This document shows, piece by piece, positions 20,920 to 31,047 of a DNA stretch of 64,000 nucleotides (its first letter is position 1; each line of letters begins with the position of its first letter). The translations under genes were made by a program, and so were the position numbers. Below the pieces are notes generated by a model, which saw only the letters and a list, made by a program, of their open reading frames with translations, searched no databases and had not been told where the DNA came from. This DNA comes from Tricholomella constricta (lineage: Eukaryota; Basidiomycota; Agaricomycetes; Agaricales; Lyophyllaceae): assembly GCA_013368375.1 (NCBI GenBank), contig JAACJP010000021.1, positions 310,001-374,000 of the forward strand. Direction: 5' to 3'.

Positions 20920-23787
20920 ATGTCCTCGACGATAGTGGAGCCCAACACCACAGTCCGCTATCAAAACTTCGAAGGTCCCTCTTTCACACAAAGAAGACCT
21001 TCACCACCACCTTTCGAAACCTCCCCTGCCTCAACAGGACACATGATGCAAGGGACCTTCGGAACCAACAGGTCCAGGCTGGAACACAACATTTTCCAAC
21101 CAGGCCAACACGAGGGGGACTTTTCCTCAGCCAGTCAGGACCCTCGACGACCCCTACCCCGGACCCCCTCAAACGTATTCAACCCGTCCTACCAACTCGC
21201 CACCCCCAACTATCCCCCCTTACCACCATCCGCAACGGCCTCCGGACCTCCGCCTTCAAGTAACCAGACTCCCGGGTCATACTACGAAAGGTTGAGGCAC
21301 CCGGAGATGTTCCAGAGGAGGGATAGGGCTCGGGAGGAGGGACAGGGACACTTCGCTCGTCAACAAAACCCCTTCCTACACGGTTCAGACCACGAAAGGA
21401 TACTCTACGAGCTCCGCATGACGCGGGAAGAGTTTTCGCGACAAGCGCACGAGCTCCTAGTCGAAACCATGGGGATGGATCATCAACCCCGAACACCGGA
21501 ACAATGGGCCAACCTCGTGTTGTCGACCATACAACTGCACGAAGCCCATCGATTACCCCCACAACTGACGGTGTTGCTACAAATGGGGGGAAACGAAAAA
21601 AGGTTACGCGCCCTGGCTGGAGAAATCCAGACGTCCAACGAGGGAAGAAGATTCTCCGACCCCCAAAGCGCGGGACGTTCCTTCCACATGCCAATTCAGG
21701 AGCCCATTCCCTCCAGAATTGAAACTAGATTCGAAGAACCTCCACGAGCGACAAGCACTGTCAATACGCAGACAGCTTCGGCTCTACTCAGGAGGATGAA
21801 CCAAGGGAACGCACCCCCCAGCCAAGAAGGGTTCGAACCCACCGTCACACCAGGGACAGACGCTCGAAGAGCTCCGACGTTCGGATTCTGGGGAGCCCAA
21901 AATTTGCAAAGGATCCCCGAAGAGAACCCCTCTTTCGAAGGACCATTCTCCAGGCCAAACTCGGGTTTTCAAGGCCCACAAAGGACCTCCGCAAGGGAAG
22001 AAGGAGCTCCTCAGAGGGAACCCGAGAATATTCCCCTACCTCCGTCGGAACAAGGAATCCCAACGCCGCTGTCGTACGCTCATAGCTACGAATTACGCGA
22101 AGAAAACCGAGAAGAAAGAGGAGCACCCCCAAGGACACGAGAAGACTGGCGCCAAACACCACCTCACCTGGCGAACCAGAACAGGAGGTCACCGCAAGGC
22201 CCACGCCCAATCTCCCCAAGAGAACGCCGTGGAATCGGAGCGGACCCCGGCCCCGGTCAAAACGTAACCATCCTCGACGGAAGGCAAGGGACCCAACAAC
22301 AATTCCCCCAGTTCGAACAATACAGAACTGGCTACAACCCCGGACCAGCCCCACCCATACCCGGCGGACGACCGAACCCCCAGTACAACGGACCACCTCC
22401 ACAGCCCCAACCACCTCCGAGATCCTCGGGACCACCTACCCCGAGAGGAACTCAATGGGGAAACGGCCCCGGAGGACCAGGAGGGGGAGGAGGAGGTTAT
22501 TGGGGAAACGGCCCCGGAGGAACAGGAGGTCCTGGAGGAGGGGGAGGTCACGGAGGATACGGACCACCACAAGGACCAGGAGGCCCGGGAGGCCACGGAG
22601 GTCCCGGAGGGGGAGGAGGAGGCCACGGAGGAGGAGGAGGAGGAGGAGGAGGCCCACCCGGAAATCCGGGAGGAGGCCAATTCGCAAACCCTCAACGACC
22701 CCCACCTCCACCGCAACAGCTCTTAGGCCCAAACCAAAACCTGACCCCGGAACAGTACCGACACCTCCTAAACCTGGAATCGAAAATCGACATCAGGAAA
22801 CCGGACCCCTTCACTGGAAAAGAACCGAGGAGATGGAAAACCTTCGTCACGGAATGCCTAGTAACGTTTCAAGCCAAGGCGATCACCTACGAACAGGATC
22901 ACCTGAAGGTGTCATTTGCGAGCTCCTACTTAAAGGACGGAGCTATGGACTACTTTCGGCTGCAACTCACGTACAACCCCCAACACCCGATGTTCACGAA
23001 TTGGGAAGGATTCGTACACGAATTAGGATCACGCTTCGGAATACCGAACTCGAGAGTGGAAGCCGAGAACAACATTTCGCGACTGAAAATGAAGGAATGG
23101 GAAAAGTTCACAGCATTCATCATCAAGTTCGAACAAGAAGCGTACGAAACAGGCTGGAACTGGGTAGCACTACAGTTCACACTCCGGAAAGCGCTCCCCC
23201 AGCGAATCCTTAACGTCCTGGCCATCGCACCAAGCCCCGAAACCTACGAAGGTTACCGAGATCTGGTCACTCAAATCGATCGGAGGTACTGGGAACATCG
23301 CATAGAAAATCCAGAGTCCTACAAACCCCTCTGGGCGAATAACGCGAACACCCCCAACACCTCCGCACGACCTCCGATGGGACCTTCGGCCGGACCCGCA
23401 AGCCGCACGACGCCGCAAACGGCTCAAGGGAACAGGAACGCACGCTTGAACGCCGAAAGTCATGATCAGGACCCGGACTCAGGTAGGGAAGGTAAGGTGC
23501 AAGACCAGGAAATCGCATGGGACGACGAGGAGGCCCTACAAGCCAACAACTTCGGTTTCAAGAAGTCAACACGCCCCTGGGTGAAGATTGACGAAGACGT
23601 AAAGCAACAACGAATTCGAGACAAGGCCTGCATCCTATGCGGTGACCTGGAACACTGGATGCGCGACTGCCCAACAGCAAACGCCATGGGCAGAGCCACC
23701 TACCTCATCGGCGACGACATCTTCGAATTCCATCACAAGACAGAAGAGGGAAACGCGGGGGCGATTCAGGACTTGCCCGGGCTCTGA
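20920..23787 (+). CDS. Gypsy-2 Gag
   Basis: This 955-residue protein starts at the ATG shortly after the primer site. Residues 1-510 are Pro/Arg/Glu-rich and low in order. Residues about 514-588 are a Gly/Pro-rich tract. Residues about 624-795 form a Retrotrans_gag capsid (DPFTGKEPRRWKTF, a helical core, RRYWEHR). A zinc knuckle lies at 904-917 (CX2CX4HX4C). The long disordered N-terminus is unusual for Tf1-type elements, which often lack a knuckle. The C-terminal codons overlap the frameshift signal, so a fraction of ribosomes should continue into Pol. Confidence 0.9.
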   Translation: MSSTIVEPNTTVRYQNFEGPSFTQRRPSPPPFETSPASTGHMMQGTFGTNRSRLEHNIFQPGQHEGDFSSASQDPRRPLPRTPSNVFNPSYQLATPNYPPLPPSATASGPPPSSNQTPGSYYERLRHPEMFQRRDRAREEGQGHFARQQNPFLHGSDHERILYELRMTREEFSRQAHELLVETMGMDHQPRTPEQWANLVLSTIQLHEAHRLPPQLTVLLQMGGNEKRLRALAGEIQTSNEGRRFSDPQSAGRSFHMPIQEPIPSRIETRFEEPPRATSTVNTQTASALLRRMNQGNAPPSQEGFEPTVTPGTDARRAPTFGFWGAQNLQRIPEENPSFEGPFSRPNSGFQGPQRTSAREEGAPQREPENIPLPPSEQGIPTPLSYAHSYELREENREERGAPPRTREDWRQTPPHLANQNRRSPQGPRPISPRERRGIGADPGPGQNVTILDGRQGTQQQFPQFEQYRTGYNPGPAPPIPGGRPNPQYNGPPPQPQPPPRSSGPPTPRGTQWGNGPGGPGGGGGGYWGNGPGGTGGPGGGGGHGGYGPPQGPGGPGGHGGPGGGGGGHGGGGGGGGGPPGNPGGGQFANPQRPPPPPQQLLGPNQNLTPEQYRHLLNLESKIDIRKPDPFTGKEPRRWKTFVTECLVTFQAKAITYEQDHLKVSFASSYLKDGAMDYFRLQLTYNPQHPMFTNWEGFVHELGSRFGIPNSRVEAENNISRLKMKEWEKFTAFIIKFEQEAYETGWNWVALQFTLRKALPQRILNVLAIAPSPETYEGYRDLVTQIDRRYWEHRIENPESYKPLWANNANTPNTSARPPMGPSAGPASRTTPQTAQGNRNARLNAESHDQDPDSGREGKVQDQEIAWDDEEALQANNFGFKKSTRPWVKIDEDVKQQRIRDKACILCGDLEHWMRDCPTANAMGRATYLIGDDIFEFHHKTEEGNAGAIQDLPGL

Positions 23788-23792
23788 ATCGC
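23748..23792 (+). promoter_or_regulatory. -1 programmed ribosomal frameshift signal at the gag/pol border
   Basis: The slippery heptamer G GGA AAC (23748-23754) is in register with the gag codons GGA and AAC. After a 6-nt spacer (GCGGGG) comes a perfect 9-bp stem, GCGATTCAG (23761-23769) pairing with CTGAATCGC (23784-23792), with a 14-nt loop. The gag stop TGA sits in the 3' arm. Slipping back one base enters exactly the frame of the protease. Confidence 0.8.
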
Positions 23793-26700
23793 GAAGACCT
23801 AAAACCGGACCTTGACACTAAACTACGCGCAACGGCATTATCGACAACGGACACCCGCACAGTAACTCTCTCCTCCCATTCGTCACTGGCATTCCTAATA
23901 CACCTCACGCCAAACGGAGGAGGAGAAGACCCCGAAAACACGCTCATCGACAGCGGAGCTACCGACAACTTCATGGACTCCGTCATGGCGACATCACGTG
24001 GGCTCCACCTTGAGGAGCTCAACCCCCCAATAAACCTCTGCCTATTCGACGGAGAACTCTCCGCATCAGGCAAAATCACACACCATACCACCAACGACGT
24101 CAAATTCAGTGACGGCACCACTCAGAGGATAAGATTCCTCATAACGAAACTCCACGAGACAGCGACGATAGTACTGGGACTATCATGGCTGAAGGAGGTC
24201 AATCCCCACATAAATTGGAAAGACCTCTGCATCACGCTACGACGGGGGTCAAACGGCAAAATCGAAGGATCACTACCGGACCTCCGAAGGAAAAAGGAAG
24301 TCGCTCCAACAACAACAGACACAGGAGCTCAACGCTTACCCTCGCGGTCGGCTCGCTCCTTCACGATCGAAGTACAGTTGGAGGGATCTGCAACGCGTCT
24401 ACGGGCACTTATTGATAGTGGGGCGGCGGGCAACTTCATAACAAAATCCTCGTGTACGAAGCCGGAACCTCTCGCCAACCCCATGACCCTACAACTGTTC
24501 GACGGAAACCCCAGCGGAGGCGGAGCCATTTCACACCATAGTCCCGAAATGATCAAACTCGAGAACGGACTAGAGTATAAGGTCGACCTCCTCATAACAC
24601 AGTTACATCCAGCCACACCATTAGTGCTCGGATTACCTTGGTTACGGGAAGCAAATCCGGACATCGACTGGCGGGAAATGTCCATGACCATGGAACAAGG
24701 AGCAGGACTAGCCGCGATATCGCTTTCCCAGAAGACGCAATGGGGAACCGTGACCCTTGAGGAGGAGGAAGACGTCGAAGCTCCGAAACCAGCCAACCCC
24801 CTTTCGGAAAAACAACCCCTCCTCAGGGACCTCCTGGACGACGACAACGATCAGAACGACACCTCCAGCGACAACATGAAAGAGGAAGACACCCGCCCAA
24901 ACACCAACGAACCCCAAGAGGAAGTACCAACACCGACAACTGAGTCGCCAGAGGAGGTAATGGGACGGAAACACACCCGAAAACCACCTCCACCCAACTA
25001 CTTCCCTCCAAACGTTCCGAGGTCCAAATTCAAACCCCACCCCAAACGGAAACCCGCAACGTCCCCAACGACAGAAACACAGGAAGAAGAGGAAACCAAC
25101 CCGGAAACGGAGGTCGAAGACGAAACCGGAGAGAGAGAAGAGGATGTCGAAACACAAAGCATCCGCCTGATCGGAGCGGCGCCATTCGCGAACCTCATCA
25201 GGGACGGAGCCACAGCGTTCCAACTACACATCTCCCCCACCGAACAGGAAGAACACCTCCATGCCAATAACACCTCCGACGACGAACCCAAGCAACCAAA
25301 GACAGAAAAGGAAATCTTTGAGGAAGTCGTACCTCCGGAGTACAGGGACTTCGAAGACGTATTCTCAGCGGGCGAAGCGAAAACCATCCCCCCACACCGA
25401 CCTTACGATCACACAGTGGAACTCGACGAAAACACTACCCCTCCTTTCGGAAAGATATACAACATGTCCGAACTGGAGTTGAAAGCATTGAAGGATTACA
25501 TCGACGAGATGCTCGGTAAAGGGTTCATCCGACCTTCGAGTTCGTCAGCGGGAGCTCCGGTACTGTTCGCAAAGAAGAAGGACGGATCACTCCGGCTATG
25601 CGTGGACTATAGAGGACTAAATCGGATCACCAAGAAGAACCGTTACCCTCTACCCCTGATCGGAGACCTCATAGACCGACTTCAAAAAGCAAAAGTATAC
25701 TCGAAGATCGACCTCCGAGTGGGCTACAACAACGTCCGCATAGCTCCGGGACACGAATGGAAGACAGCCTTCCGCACTCGCTATGGACTTTTCGAATACC
25801 TGGTAATGCCCTTCGGCATGACAAACTCACCCGCGACGTTCCAACACTTCATGAACGACATCTTTCACGACATGAACGACGTGTTCGTAGTGATCTATCT
25901 CGACGACATTCTGGTTTTCTCGGAGACCTTAGAGGAACATCACGGACACGTTCGGAAGGTCCTCGAGAGGCTCCGGAAACACAACCTTCATGCGAAACCG
26001 GAGAAATGTACGTTTCACACTACGGAGATCGAATATCTAGGCGTCATCGTATCCCCCGGCGGAGTAAAGATGGATCCAGGAAAAGTCGACGCGATCCGGA
26101 AGTGGCCTAGACCGACGAAGGTCAAAGAACTCCAATCCTTCCTAGGCTTTGCAAACTTCTATCGGCGGTTTATCGACAATTACTCGGGCATAACGAAGAG
26201 GTTAAATAAACTCACGCAAAAGGACACAATCTGGAAATGGGATTCCGAATGCGAAGGAGTCTTCGAGCTATTGAAGAAAGCATTCTCCTCCGCACCCATC
26301 CTACGACACTTCGATCCTCAACTACCGGTGATACTAGAGTGCGATGCCTCCGACTTCGCCATAGCGGGGATCATCTCCCAATTTGACGAGACATCACAAG
26401 ACTTACGTCCAGTCGCCTTCTACGCGAGAACTATGATAGACGCGGAGCTCAACTACGACATCTATGACAAGGAGCTCCTAGCAATCGTGGAAGCGTTTAA
26501 ACAATGGAGGGCCTACCTAGAGGGATCTCCCCACCGCATTCAAGTGTACTCTGACCACAACAACCTACAGTACTTCTCCACGACCAAACAACTCAGTCGC
26601 AGACAAGCACGATGGTCGGAATGCCTGGCGAACTTCGACTTCCAGATAAACTATCGACCCGGAAGACTGGGAGCGAAGCCAGATGCCCTTACGCGAAGAG

Positions 26701-27152
26701 CGGACGTGTATCCAAAGAAGGGTTTCGAGCAGGATCACAACTCCTTCAACAACCGCATCATCATACCCCCCGAACGATTGAACGCGGCCCTAATACTGAA
26801 CGAGGAGCTCCTACTAAACAATGTCCGGAACGCACCCCGAGACGATTTCTTCGAAAGGCATGCACCCAAACCCGGAGAAGAGACCTCCGCATTCTCCCTA
26901 TCCGATGATCACAAACTACTCCTTCGCGACGGAAGAATCTATGTACCAGACCATTCCAGATTACGACTCGACATCCTACAGCAACACCACGATCACAAAC
27001 TGCGCGGACATCCAGGGATCAGAAAGACCACACAACTCATCATGAGGACTTATTTCTGGCCCGGATTACGGAAGGAGGTCACTCGATACGTCCGAAGCTG
27101 TCATACCTGTAAAGAGCGAAGGTCCCACGCCATAGCCCATACGGATTATTGA
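23754..27152 (+). CDS. Gypsy-2 Pol: tandem proteases, RT, RNase H, integrase zinc finger
   Basis: The frame is open from the slippery site and has no ATG of its own before the first protease. Protease 1 has LIDSGATDNF with its catalytic Asp at 23949-23951 and a VLGLSW motif; protease 2 has LIDSGAAGNF (Asp at 24413-24415) and VLGLPW. An acidic Pro-rich linker of about 200 residues follows. RT carries RLCVDYRGLN, the MPFGM motif and YLDD near 25896, and FLGFANFYRRFI. RNase H follows (ILECDASDFA). The integrase HHCC finger (HHDHKLRGH..CHTC) is the last intact part. The frame ends at the TGA at 27150 through a one-base shift; integrase continues in the next frame from about 27130. Confidence 0.85.
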   Translation, partial: RGGDSGLARALNREDLKPDLDTKLRATALSTTDTRTVTLSSHSSLAFLIHLTPNGGGEDPENTLIDSGATDNFMDSVMATSRGLHLEELNPPINLCLFDGELSASGKITHHTTNDVKFSDGTTQRIRFLITKLHETATIVLGLSWLKEVNPHINWKDLCITLRRGSNGKIEGSLPDLRRKKEVAPTTTDTGAQRLPSRSARSFTIEVQLEGSATRLRALIDSGAAGNFITKSSCTKPEPLANPMTLQLFDGNPSGGGAISHHSPEMIKLENGLEYKVDLLITQLHPATPLVLGLPWLREANPDIDWREMSMTMEQGAGLAAISLSQKTQWGTVTLEEEEDVEAPKPANPLSEKQPLLRDLLDDDNDQNDTSSDNMKEEDTRPNTNEPQEEVPTPTTESPEEVMGRKHTRKPPPPNYFPPNVPRSKFKPHPKRKPATSPTTETQEEEETNPETEVEDETGEREEDVETQSIRLIGAAPFANLIRDGATAFQLHISPTEQEEHLHANNTSDDEPKQPKTEKEIFEEVVPPEYRDFEDVFSAGEAKTIPPHRPYDHTVELDENTTPPFGKIYNMSELELKALKDYIDEMLGKGFIRPSSSSAGAPVLFAKKKDGSLRLCVDYRGLNRITKKNRYPLPLIGDLIDRLQKAKVYSKIDLRVGYNNVRIAPGHEWKTAFRTRYGLFEYLVMPFGMTNSPATFQHFMNDIFHDMNDVFVVIYLDDILVFSETLEEHHGHVRKVLERLRKHNLHAKPEKCTFHTTEIEYLGVIVSPGGVKMDPGKVDAIRKWPRPTKVKELQSFLGFANFYRRFIDNYSGITKRLNKLTQKDTIWKWDSECEGVFELLKKAFSSAPILRHFDPQLPVILECDASDFAIAGIISQFDETSQDLRPVAFYARTMIDAELNYDIYDKELLAIVEAFKQWRAYLEGSPHRIQVYSDHNNLQYFSTTKQLSRRQARWSECLANFDFQINYRPGRLGAKPDALTRRADVYPKKGFEQDHNSFNNRIIIPPERLNAALILNEELLLNNVRNAPRDDFFERHAPKPGEETSAFSLSDDHKLLLRDGRIYVPDHSRLRLDILQQHHDHKLRGHPGIRKTTQLIMRTYFWPGLRKEVTRYVRSCHTCKERRSHAIAHTDY

Positions 27153-28252
27153 AACCACTCCAGATTGGGCGAAGGGCGTGGGCCTCCATATCCATGGACC
27201 ACATCGTAGAATTACCGGAATCGGATGGGTACGACGCCATACTGGTCGTAGTATGCCGCCTCACCAAGCAAGGCATCTTCATACCCTGTCACACAACGGA
27301 CACAGCAAAGGAACTTGCTCAGCTATTCTTGGAACATGTCTTCTCCAAGCACGGACTGCCCGATGACATCATCTCCGACAGAGGCACCCTCTTCGTCTCC
27401 CGTTTCTGGAGCTCGCTATGTAAAGCCCTGGACATCAAATCGAACCTTTCGACCGCGTATCACCCGGAGACCGACGGCCAGACGGAACGAGTAAATCAGA
27501 CACTGGAACAATACCTCCGGATGTACGTGAACTATCTCCAGACCAACTGGCGAACACAACTCCCTCTGGCGGAATTCACGTATAACAATACGACCCATTC
27601 GACCACGGGAGTTTCCCCTTTCTTTGCGAACAAGGGTTATCACCCCCGCTTGACAATCTCTATAAAAGATATACCGGCGAAAGAAGCCCAGGAGGTAGCC
27701 GTAGACCTCCGGACCCTCCAGGACTACCTCCGCAAAGAAATAGAGATCGCAAACGAAGCCTACAAACGATTCGCGGACAAGAAGCGGGACCCTACACCAG
27801 ACTGGGCTGTAGGAACGGAGGTATGGCTCGACTGCCGGAACATCAAAACGAAACGCCCCTCCAAAAAGCTAGACCACCGGAGACTGGGCCCCTTCAAAAT
27901 CCTGCAGAAGATTTCCAGCCATGCGTATCGACTGGAACTACCTCCGACACTGAAAGGGATTCACAACGTATTCCACGTCAAGTTACTCGAGAAGCACGAA
28001 CACGAGAATTTCCCTGGACGATCAAAACCACCTCCGCAGACGATCAAAGTCGAGGGCGAAGAACACTACGAAGTGGGACAAATCCTAGATTGCCGAACAC
28101 GAGGGAAACATGTCCTCTACTTGGTATGATGGGAAGGGTACGGCCCCGAAGACGATACCTGGGAACCAGCGGAGAATATGGAGGGAGCAAAAGACATGGC
28201 CCTCGAATTCCACCGACTTTTCCCAAGAAAGCCACGGGACCCCACGATTTAA
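27131..28252 (+). pseudogene. Gypsy-2 integrase core and chromodomain, broken by a shift and a stop
   Basis: In the -1 frame from about 27131 (codons for PYGLLKPLQI) the integrase catalytic core continues: MDHIVELP with the first Asp, SDRGTLF with the second and TERVNQTLE with the Glu. A GPY-like module follows (RRLGPFKILQKI). The chromodomain starts YEVGQILDCR and is interrupted by an in-frame TGA at 28127-28129 between LV and [13 protein letters not shown]. The rest stays open to the TAA at 28250-28252. The stop could be a CGA-to-TGA transition. Both lesions are single-base events in an otherwise young element. Confidence 0.85.
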
Positions 28253-28377
28253 AACGACTCGACGAACACTCATGCACATCACGAAAAATTATGCAAATCC
28301 ATTTCAAGAAGACAAACTGTGTTATATGTATTCGTACCTCCTGGACAACAACATTACGAAAGAGAAACGGTACCAAG

Positions 28378-28402
28378 AAAAAAAAAAAAAAAAAAAAAAA
28401 AA
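28378..28402 (+). repeat. 25-bp A homopolymer downstream of pol
   Basis: An uninterrupted A run lies between pol and the 3' end of the antisense gene. On the minus strand it is a T tract just past that gene's stop. A processed insertion tail is another possibility, but no duplication was seen around it. Confidence 0.8.
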
Positions 28403-28474
28403 TTTACGAACTTCAGGTGTAAATATTTGGCAAAAGGAAATGAAGGAAGTCCAAGACACCGCGAAAAAGACCGT

Positions 28475-30471
28475 CTACTCGATGCGACGACGCTTGGAGG
28501 GACCTGCACTGGCAGAGGAACCGTCCTCGCGCCCAACCCCCACCTCCCCAACCACCCCTACCTCCAGAGGAAGCATCGACGCGATATCCTGCTCGTCGTC
28601 GGCGATCAATTGAGACTGAGACACGAACCCCGCAAGGGCGTCTTCACGAGTGAGAGATGGACGATGAAGAGCAAGGAAATGCTCGAAGGCGGGAAAAGGG
28701 GACTCGGGATCGACGGGAGGGCGAAAAAGCTCGCGGAGAGAATGCTGCTCAAGAATCTGGTGAGCGGCGTCGACGATACCCCGGACCGGCGACGCCTCCA
28801 TCTCGACGAGGGCGCGACGCAGAGCGCCATCCGCAACAAACATATCGGATGCGAAAGCAACACGCGCAAGCTCAAGAGCTACAACAAATTCCGGAGGTGA
28901 AAAAAGAGAACAAAAGAAGACAAAAGAAAGACTCACCATCGGTGCGAACGCGAAGGTCCAAGGCATGACCACGCCAATAGTCCCGAACCCCCTGGAGATG
29001 GACGACGTGCCCCTTCAGACCCGCAACCTCATCCTCAAGACCCGCAACCTCCATCCGCAGATCCTCGACCTCGGCGTCACGATCGACGTCGACGACCTCC
29101 ACGGCACTCGATGTCTGCGCCTGCAGATGAAGGAAACGTTCACGCTCGTCGGCGAGTTCGGCTAGGACTCCACGAAAACGACCCTTGTTGCGTTCGCCCT
29201 CGGCCTGGAGACGCTCTACCTGGAGGGACAAAGCCTGCGCACGCGCGACCTCCTGGTCATAGAGGCGCCGAAGACGGAGGTGCTCCTCAGGCGAAGGAGC
29301 AAGAGGGGCAGGAGCAGCGGGGGGGGACGACATCAACATAGCAGGAGGGGAAGCCTGGTGCAGAACCGGTGAGGGAGAGACCAATTCAGACGAACTCTTT
29401 AAAAAGAGAGGCTCCGAGGGCCCGACGATGGGAGAATCCGGAGAAGCGGCACGCATGGCGGCCCCAAGACGACGAACAGGGAAAGGGGAAACCGAGCTAT
29501 TGGAGGGGGGAGGAGAATAACCAGGCATAGGCGAAGGGCGCGCCTCCGGAACAGACAAGCGCGCACCCCCACGACCGACAGGCACAGACCTTCGTCCCTG
29601 ACCTCGCGTACCACGGAAAATAGCACGAGGAGGGGGAGCAGGAGGAAGTGAAACGGCACCAGTCCCTACAACGGACGAAGAGGCGGCGGGAAGAGGAGGC
29701 GGGATTGGCAAACGCAGGGCGCGACGGATGCTGGTAAAAGACATCGCAACGCCAGTGCGGGAGAAAGTAAAACCCTCGGCGCGAGAGCGAAGCCACTCCA
29801 ACGGAATTCCCAACTGCCTAGCTGCCACCTCTAGGCCATGGTCCAACGAAAGCGAGCACAGGGAATGCGCCGCACGACACTCAACACAGGGCAGGGTCCC
29901 GCGAAGACGAACCTCCTGAAATCGACAAGACAGCCGACGCGTCCGACACCGATCACACTAACGAAGACCCCAAAAAGGAATCAGCTGAAACGCTGGACTC
30001 AATCGCAGAAGAAGGGCGACATACCGGCTCATGCGCCTCACACCACGCCAAGGAGGGAGGAACCCGCACAGCGGTACGCAACACCTCCGCCAAAATCGCA
30101 TCAGTGAAGAGGGGCCCCCACGACAACGAAGTCGCCGCCGGACGCGACACAGGGTCACTAGCAAACTCGAAATCGGCCTCGGGAGTGGTGGAACGAGGGC
30201 GACGGATCTGTTGGGATCGAATGGGCAGGCGGATGATCAGACGAGGGACAGGAGGTGGGAGAAGAACGGGGGACGACTCGGGGACCGCCCCGTCACTCCC
30301 ATCGAGAAGGGTGGCAATCCCAGGGAGAGAGGGCGCCGGGGAAACGGGTTGAGGCGCGTCTAAGGACGCGACGCGCGACCGATCTTCGTCGATCAAAGGC
30401 GCCACGTCCGGATCTCGCAAAGCGGGGGCATTAGGAGGAGGAGACGCGACACGGGGCATAGCAGGCGACAT
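28475..30471 (-). CDS. Antisense spliced gene inside Gypsy-2 (coiled-coil protein)
   Basis: Three minus-strand exons (30471-29959, 29915-28937, 28878-28475) join in phase to give 631 residues. Intron 2 is a clean GTGAGT..TAG of 58 nt; intron 1 (43 nt, GTGTGA..CAG) is less certain. The protein has a disordered N-terminus and a Cys/His cluster (LPCVECRAAHSLC), then LEWLRSRAEGFTFSRTG and a Ser/Pro-rich middle. A heptad-rich coiled coil of about 120 residues follows (LRRLYDQEVARAQAL..), then a helical C-terminal part with a basic tail SKRRRIE that could be a nuclear signal. It lies between pol and the 3' LTR. I believe similar proteins are common in Agaricomycete genomes but know of no function. 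Confidence 0.7.
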
Positions 30472-30677
30472 GAGGTCGACAGAATGGAAACAGAAGAAGA
30501 AAAACGACCAAGTTTTTCTCTTTTTCGATCTCCGAGATCCTCAAAACACCCACAAGGACCCACAACCGAGGCCCTCACGTGCCCCTCACGTGACCGCGCG
30601 CGCGCACCAAAAAGGAAAAACAAACGCCACACTCCCCGTATCCGAACATTTTTCCGCGTCTCAGTGGCTCGACGCTT

Positions 30678-30690
30678 GAGGAGGGGGTAA
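30678..30690 (+). other. Gypsy-2 polypurine tract
   Basis: GAGGAGGGGGTAA abuts the first base of the 3' LTR, the expected place for plus-strand priming. Confidence 0.8.
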
Positions 30691-31047
30691 TGTCACGAAC
30701 GTCCCTAACGACCACCCCTAAAGTCACACCCACTACGCTTTCCCACGCACGTCCGCCGTACATATATGACACCACTTCTTTTCGGACACCTTACCTCGAT
30801 ATTACCTATTGTTAAGACTAGTTCTCGATTCTCGTTCTCGTTTCTCTCTCTCTCTCTCAATCTATTTGGCTTCACACCCGTATCACTTGAGCTCGTTCGT
30901 TCGAATTAGCCCCGGTGAACACCTCCGTCAACGCTCACGACCTCCGAATACTCCTTCGTAGGCCGTCTTCCTTGACGGACGTCAGGCCTGTCCGCTTCGG
31001 TGGTTCCAGAATAACTCTGTAACCGGCGTGCTACACAGGTCCTAACA
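30691..31047 (+). repeat. Gypsy-2 3' LTR
   Basis: 357 bp, same ends as the 5' LTR, one base shorter in a T run, no substitution seen. Confidence 0.97.

Larger units (their letters stand above)
20533..31047 (+). mobile_element. Complete Ty3/Gypsy chromovirus (Gypsy-2) with target duplication GTGGT
   Basis: It is bounded by 358-bp and 357-bp LTRs that differ by one base in a T run. GTGGT is found at 20528-20532 and 31048-31052. Inside lie a self-complementary primer site, gag, a -1 frameshift signal, pol with two protease domains, RT, RNase H, integrase and chromodomain, an antisense gene, and a purine tract. LTR near-identity means a very recent insertion, but pol has a frameshift and a stop codon, so this copy probably relies on relatives. 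Confidence 0.95.

Noticed and set aside
22189..22716. Ser/Arg-rich minus-strand frame opposite the Gly-rich part of Gypsy-2 Gag
   Set aside because: Arises from the GGA/GGC repeats of the Gly tract; no start context or domain.
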